Positions 7,474 to 8,000 of a DNA stretch of 8,000 nt are shown piece by piece. The notes beneath the pieces were generated by a model. The model was not told where the DNA came from. It worked only from the letters and a program-made list of their open reading frames with translations, and searched no databases. Position 1 is the stretch's first letter. The number at the start of each line of letters is the position of its first letter. Made by a program: the position numbers and the translations under genes. The stretch is from CAYMSF01 sp964542255 (GTDB lineage Bacteria; Verrucomicrobiota; Lentisphaeria; Victivallales; Victivallaceae), in NCBI GenBank assembly GCA_964542255.1, contig CAZITV010000107.1, forward strand, positions 1-8,000, given 5' to 3'.

Positions 7474-7502
7474 AATATAATCTGCCTTTGGCAGATTGCC
7501 AA
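7474..7502 (-). promoter_or_regulatory. Sigma70-like promoter of the five-gene operon
   Basis: Read on the minus strand, TTGGCA (7502-7497) and TATATT (7479-7474) are separated by exactly 17 bp. Each hexamer matches the consensus at five of six positions. Transcription would start near 7467, leaving a leader of about 40 nt before the lipoprotein ATG. No other promoter of similar quality is seen upstream of the block. Confidence 0.65.
7479..7497. promoter_or_regulatory. Palindromic operator candidate filling the promoter spacer
   Basis: AATCTGCC and GGCAGATT form a perfect 8-bp inverted repeat around a 3-bp centre. The repeat covers the whole 17-bp spacer and touches the last base of the -35 and the first base of the -10. 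Bound protein here would block or remodel RNA polymerase binding. It is not followed by a T-run suitable for a terminator and lies upstream of the predicted start site, so a DNA-level operator is the better reading. The regulator is unknown. Confidence 0.5.
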
Positions 7503-8000
7503 CAGCGGCAGCATTAAACCGGGCAAGAATTTCAGCCTGAGCTAAGGGATTAACATAAAAAAAGAGTGAAACAGCCTGGGAAACCCTTTATTCAGCAATA
7601 TTCTACAACCGGATTATTATGTCGGCTGCTTGACGGGTTATCCAGTTTTTGTAATTGGGCGATTAAGACGCAAGCAGGTCAGAGTGGACGACTTTGCCCG
7701 CATTGATAGTAAAATTAATCAGGACGGTTGGGCTTTTTGAAAGATAATTTTTACTCTTTTTCCCGTTATTTGGTCAGATAAGCACCGTCCCAATGTTTTT
7801 CCGAACAGGTAGCGACAGAAAACAGCACGATAATATATTGCATTTTTATCAATTATTGACTTATACCAATTTGTTTTCATTGATAGACAAAAGGTTGACA
7901 TTTGGCACCGATTTTTGCCATAAATCCTCGTACGATATTTATATTGCCCTGCGGTTTATAACCAAAATCCATCGCCAAATTCCTAATCGTTATTGTCTAT
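7503..8000. other. Region without an intact gene; possible decayed coding sequence
   Basis: No ORF here has a family match together with a good start. Several short protein-like pieces occur on the minus strand. One is a 31-codon ORF from ATG 7972 to TGA 7877 with an AGGA site 8 nt upstream. Others are a stretch containing VLINFTINAGKVV (within about 7740-7681) and a start-less 43-codon stretch (7587-7459) ending in the double stop TAATAA. A 60-codon minus ORF (7901-7719) has no ribosome binding site and low-complexity hydrophobic or basic content. A start-less plus-strand frame also runs about 56 codons to a TGA at 7738-7740. These could be remnants of a broken gene or chance open frames; I cannot tell which. 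Confidence 0.4.

Noticed and set aside
7479..7497. Hairpin as a rho-independent terminator
   Set aside because: The stem is only 8 bp, the following bases (ATATTTTCC on the minus strand) are a poor U-tract, and it falls exactly in a promoter spacer upstream of the operon.
7570..7740. Plus-strand open frame of about 56 codons ending at the TGA at 7738
   Set aside because: It has no ATG, GTG or TTG start near its beginning and no family I recognise; a stop-free run of this length is expected by chance somewhere in six frames.
7722..7790. Inverted repeat GGACGGT / ACCGTCC
   Set aside because: Only 7 bp arms with a 55 nt loop; expected by chance.
7719..7901. 60-codon minus-strand ORF
   Set aside because: No ribosome binding site, no recognisable motif, and composition like translated AT-rich non-coding DNA.
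7877..7930. Short peptide MAKIGAK resembling the start of some phage tail tube proteins
   Set aside because: Only about seven residues resemble the family and the frame stops soon after; no other phage gene is present.

Overview
The window looks like ordinary chromosome from a Gram-negative-type bacterium of moderate GC. Evidence for this is a lipobox signal peptide, a polytopic lipid-linked-sugar-type glycosyltransferase and densely packed housekeeping genes. The fusion of a GT39-like membrane enzyme to a long TPR tail is common in, but not limited to, the PVC group (Lentisphaerota, Kiritimatiellota, Planctomycetota). I therefore offer PVC-like origin only as a guess. I see no tRNA, rRNA, CRISPR array, transposase or intact phage gene.

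Layout. The left edge (1-274, minus) holds the N-terminal part of a DUF523 protein, probably the DUF523+DUF1722 type. A roughly 490 bp non-coding gap follows (275-766), carrying a 110 bp imperfect palindrome (388-497) that resembles a MITE or REP-type element. A large plus-strand gene (767-2767) encodes a GT39/PMT-like membrane glycosyltransferase with about six C-terminal TPR units. It converges on a five-gene minus-strand block, separated from it by a 137 bp gap with no clear terminator.

The block, in order of transcription, is: a lipoprotein built from two diverged copies of an unrecognised domain (7424-6681), yicC endoribonuclease (6684-5776), cysE serine O-acetyltransferase of the EpsC type (5767-4811), yggS PLP-binding protein (4792-4088), and an RlmD/RumA-type RNA m5U methyltransferase (about 4098-2905). 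Genes overlap by 4-17 nt or are 8-18 nt apart, so they very likely form one operon. A good sigma70-like promoter lies just upstream (7502-7474). Its 17 bp spacer is itself a perfect inverted repeat, a natural place for a repressor or activator.

The right end (about 7503-8000) has no convincing intact gene. Short stop-interrupted stretches there read like protein and may be remnants of a decayed gene.

The operon joins the committed step of cysteine synthesis (CysE), PLP homeostasis (YggS), RNA turnover (YicC) and RNA methylation. The link between CysE and YggS through PLP-dependent sulfur enzymes is plausible but is inference. No complete novel system is evident. The most original items are the duplicated lipoprotein domain, the palindromic promoter spacer and the 110 bp hairpin element.
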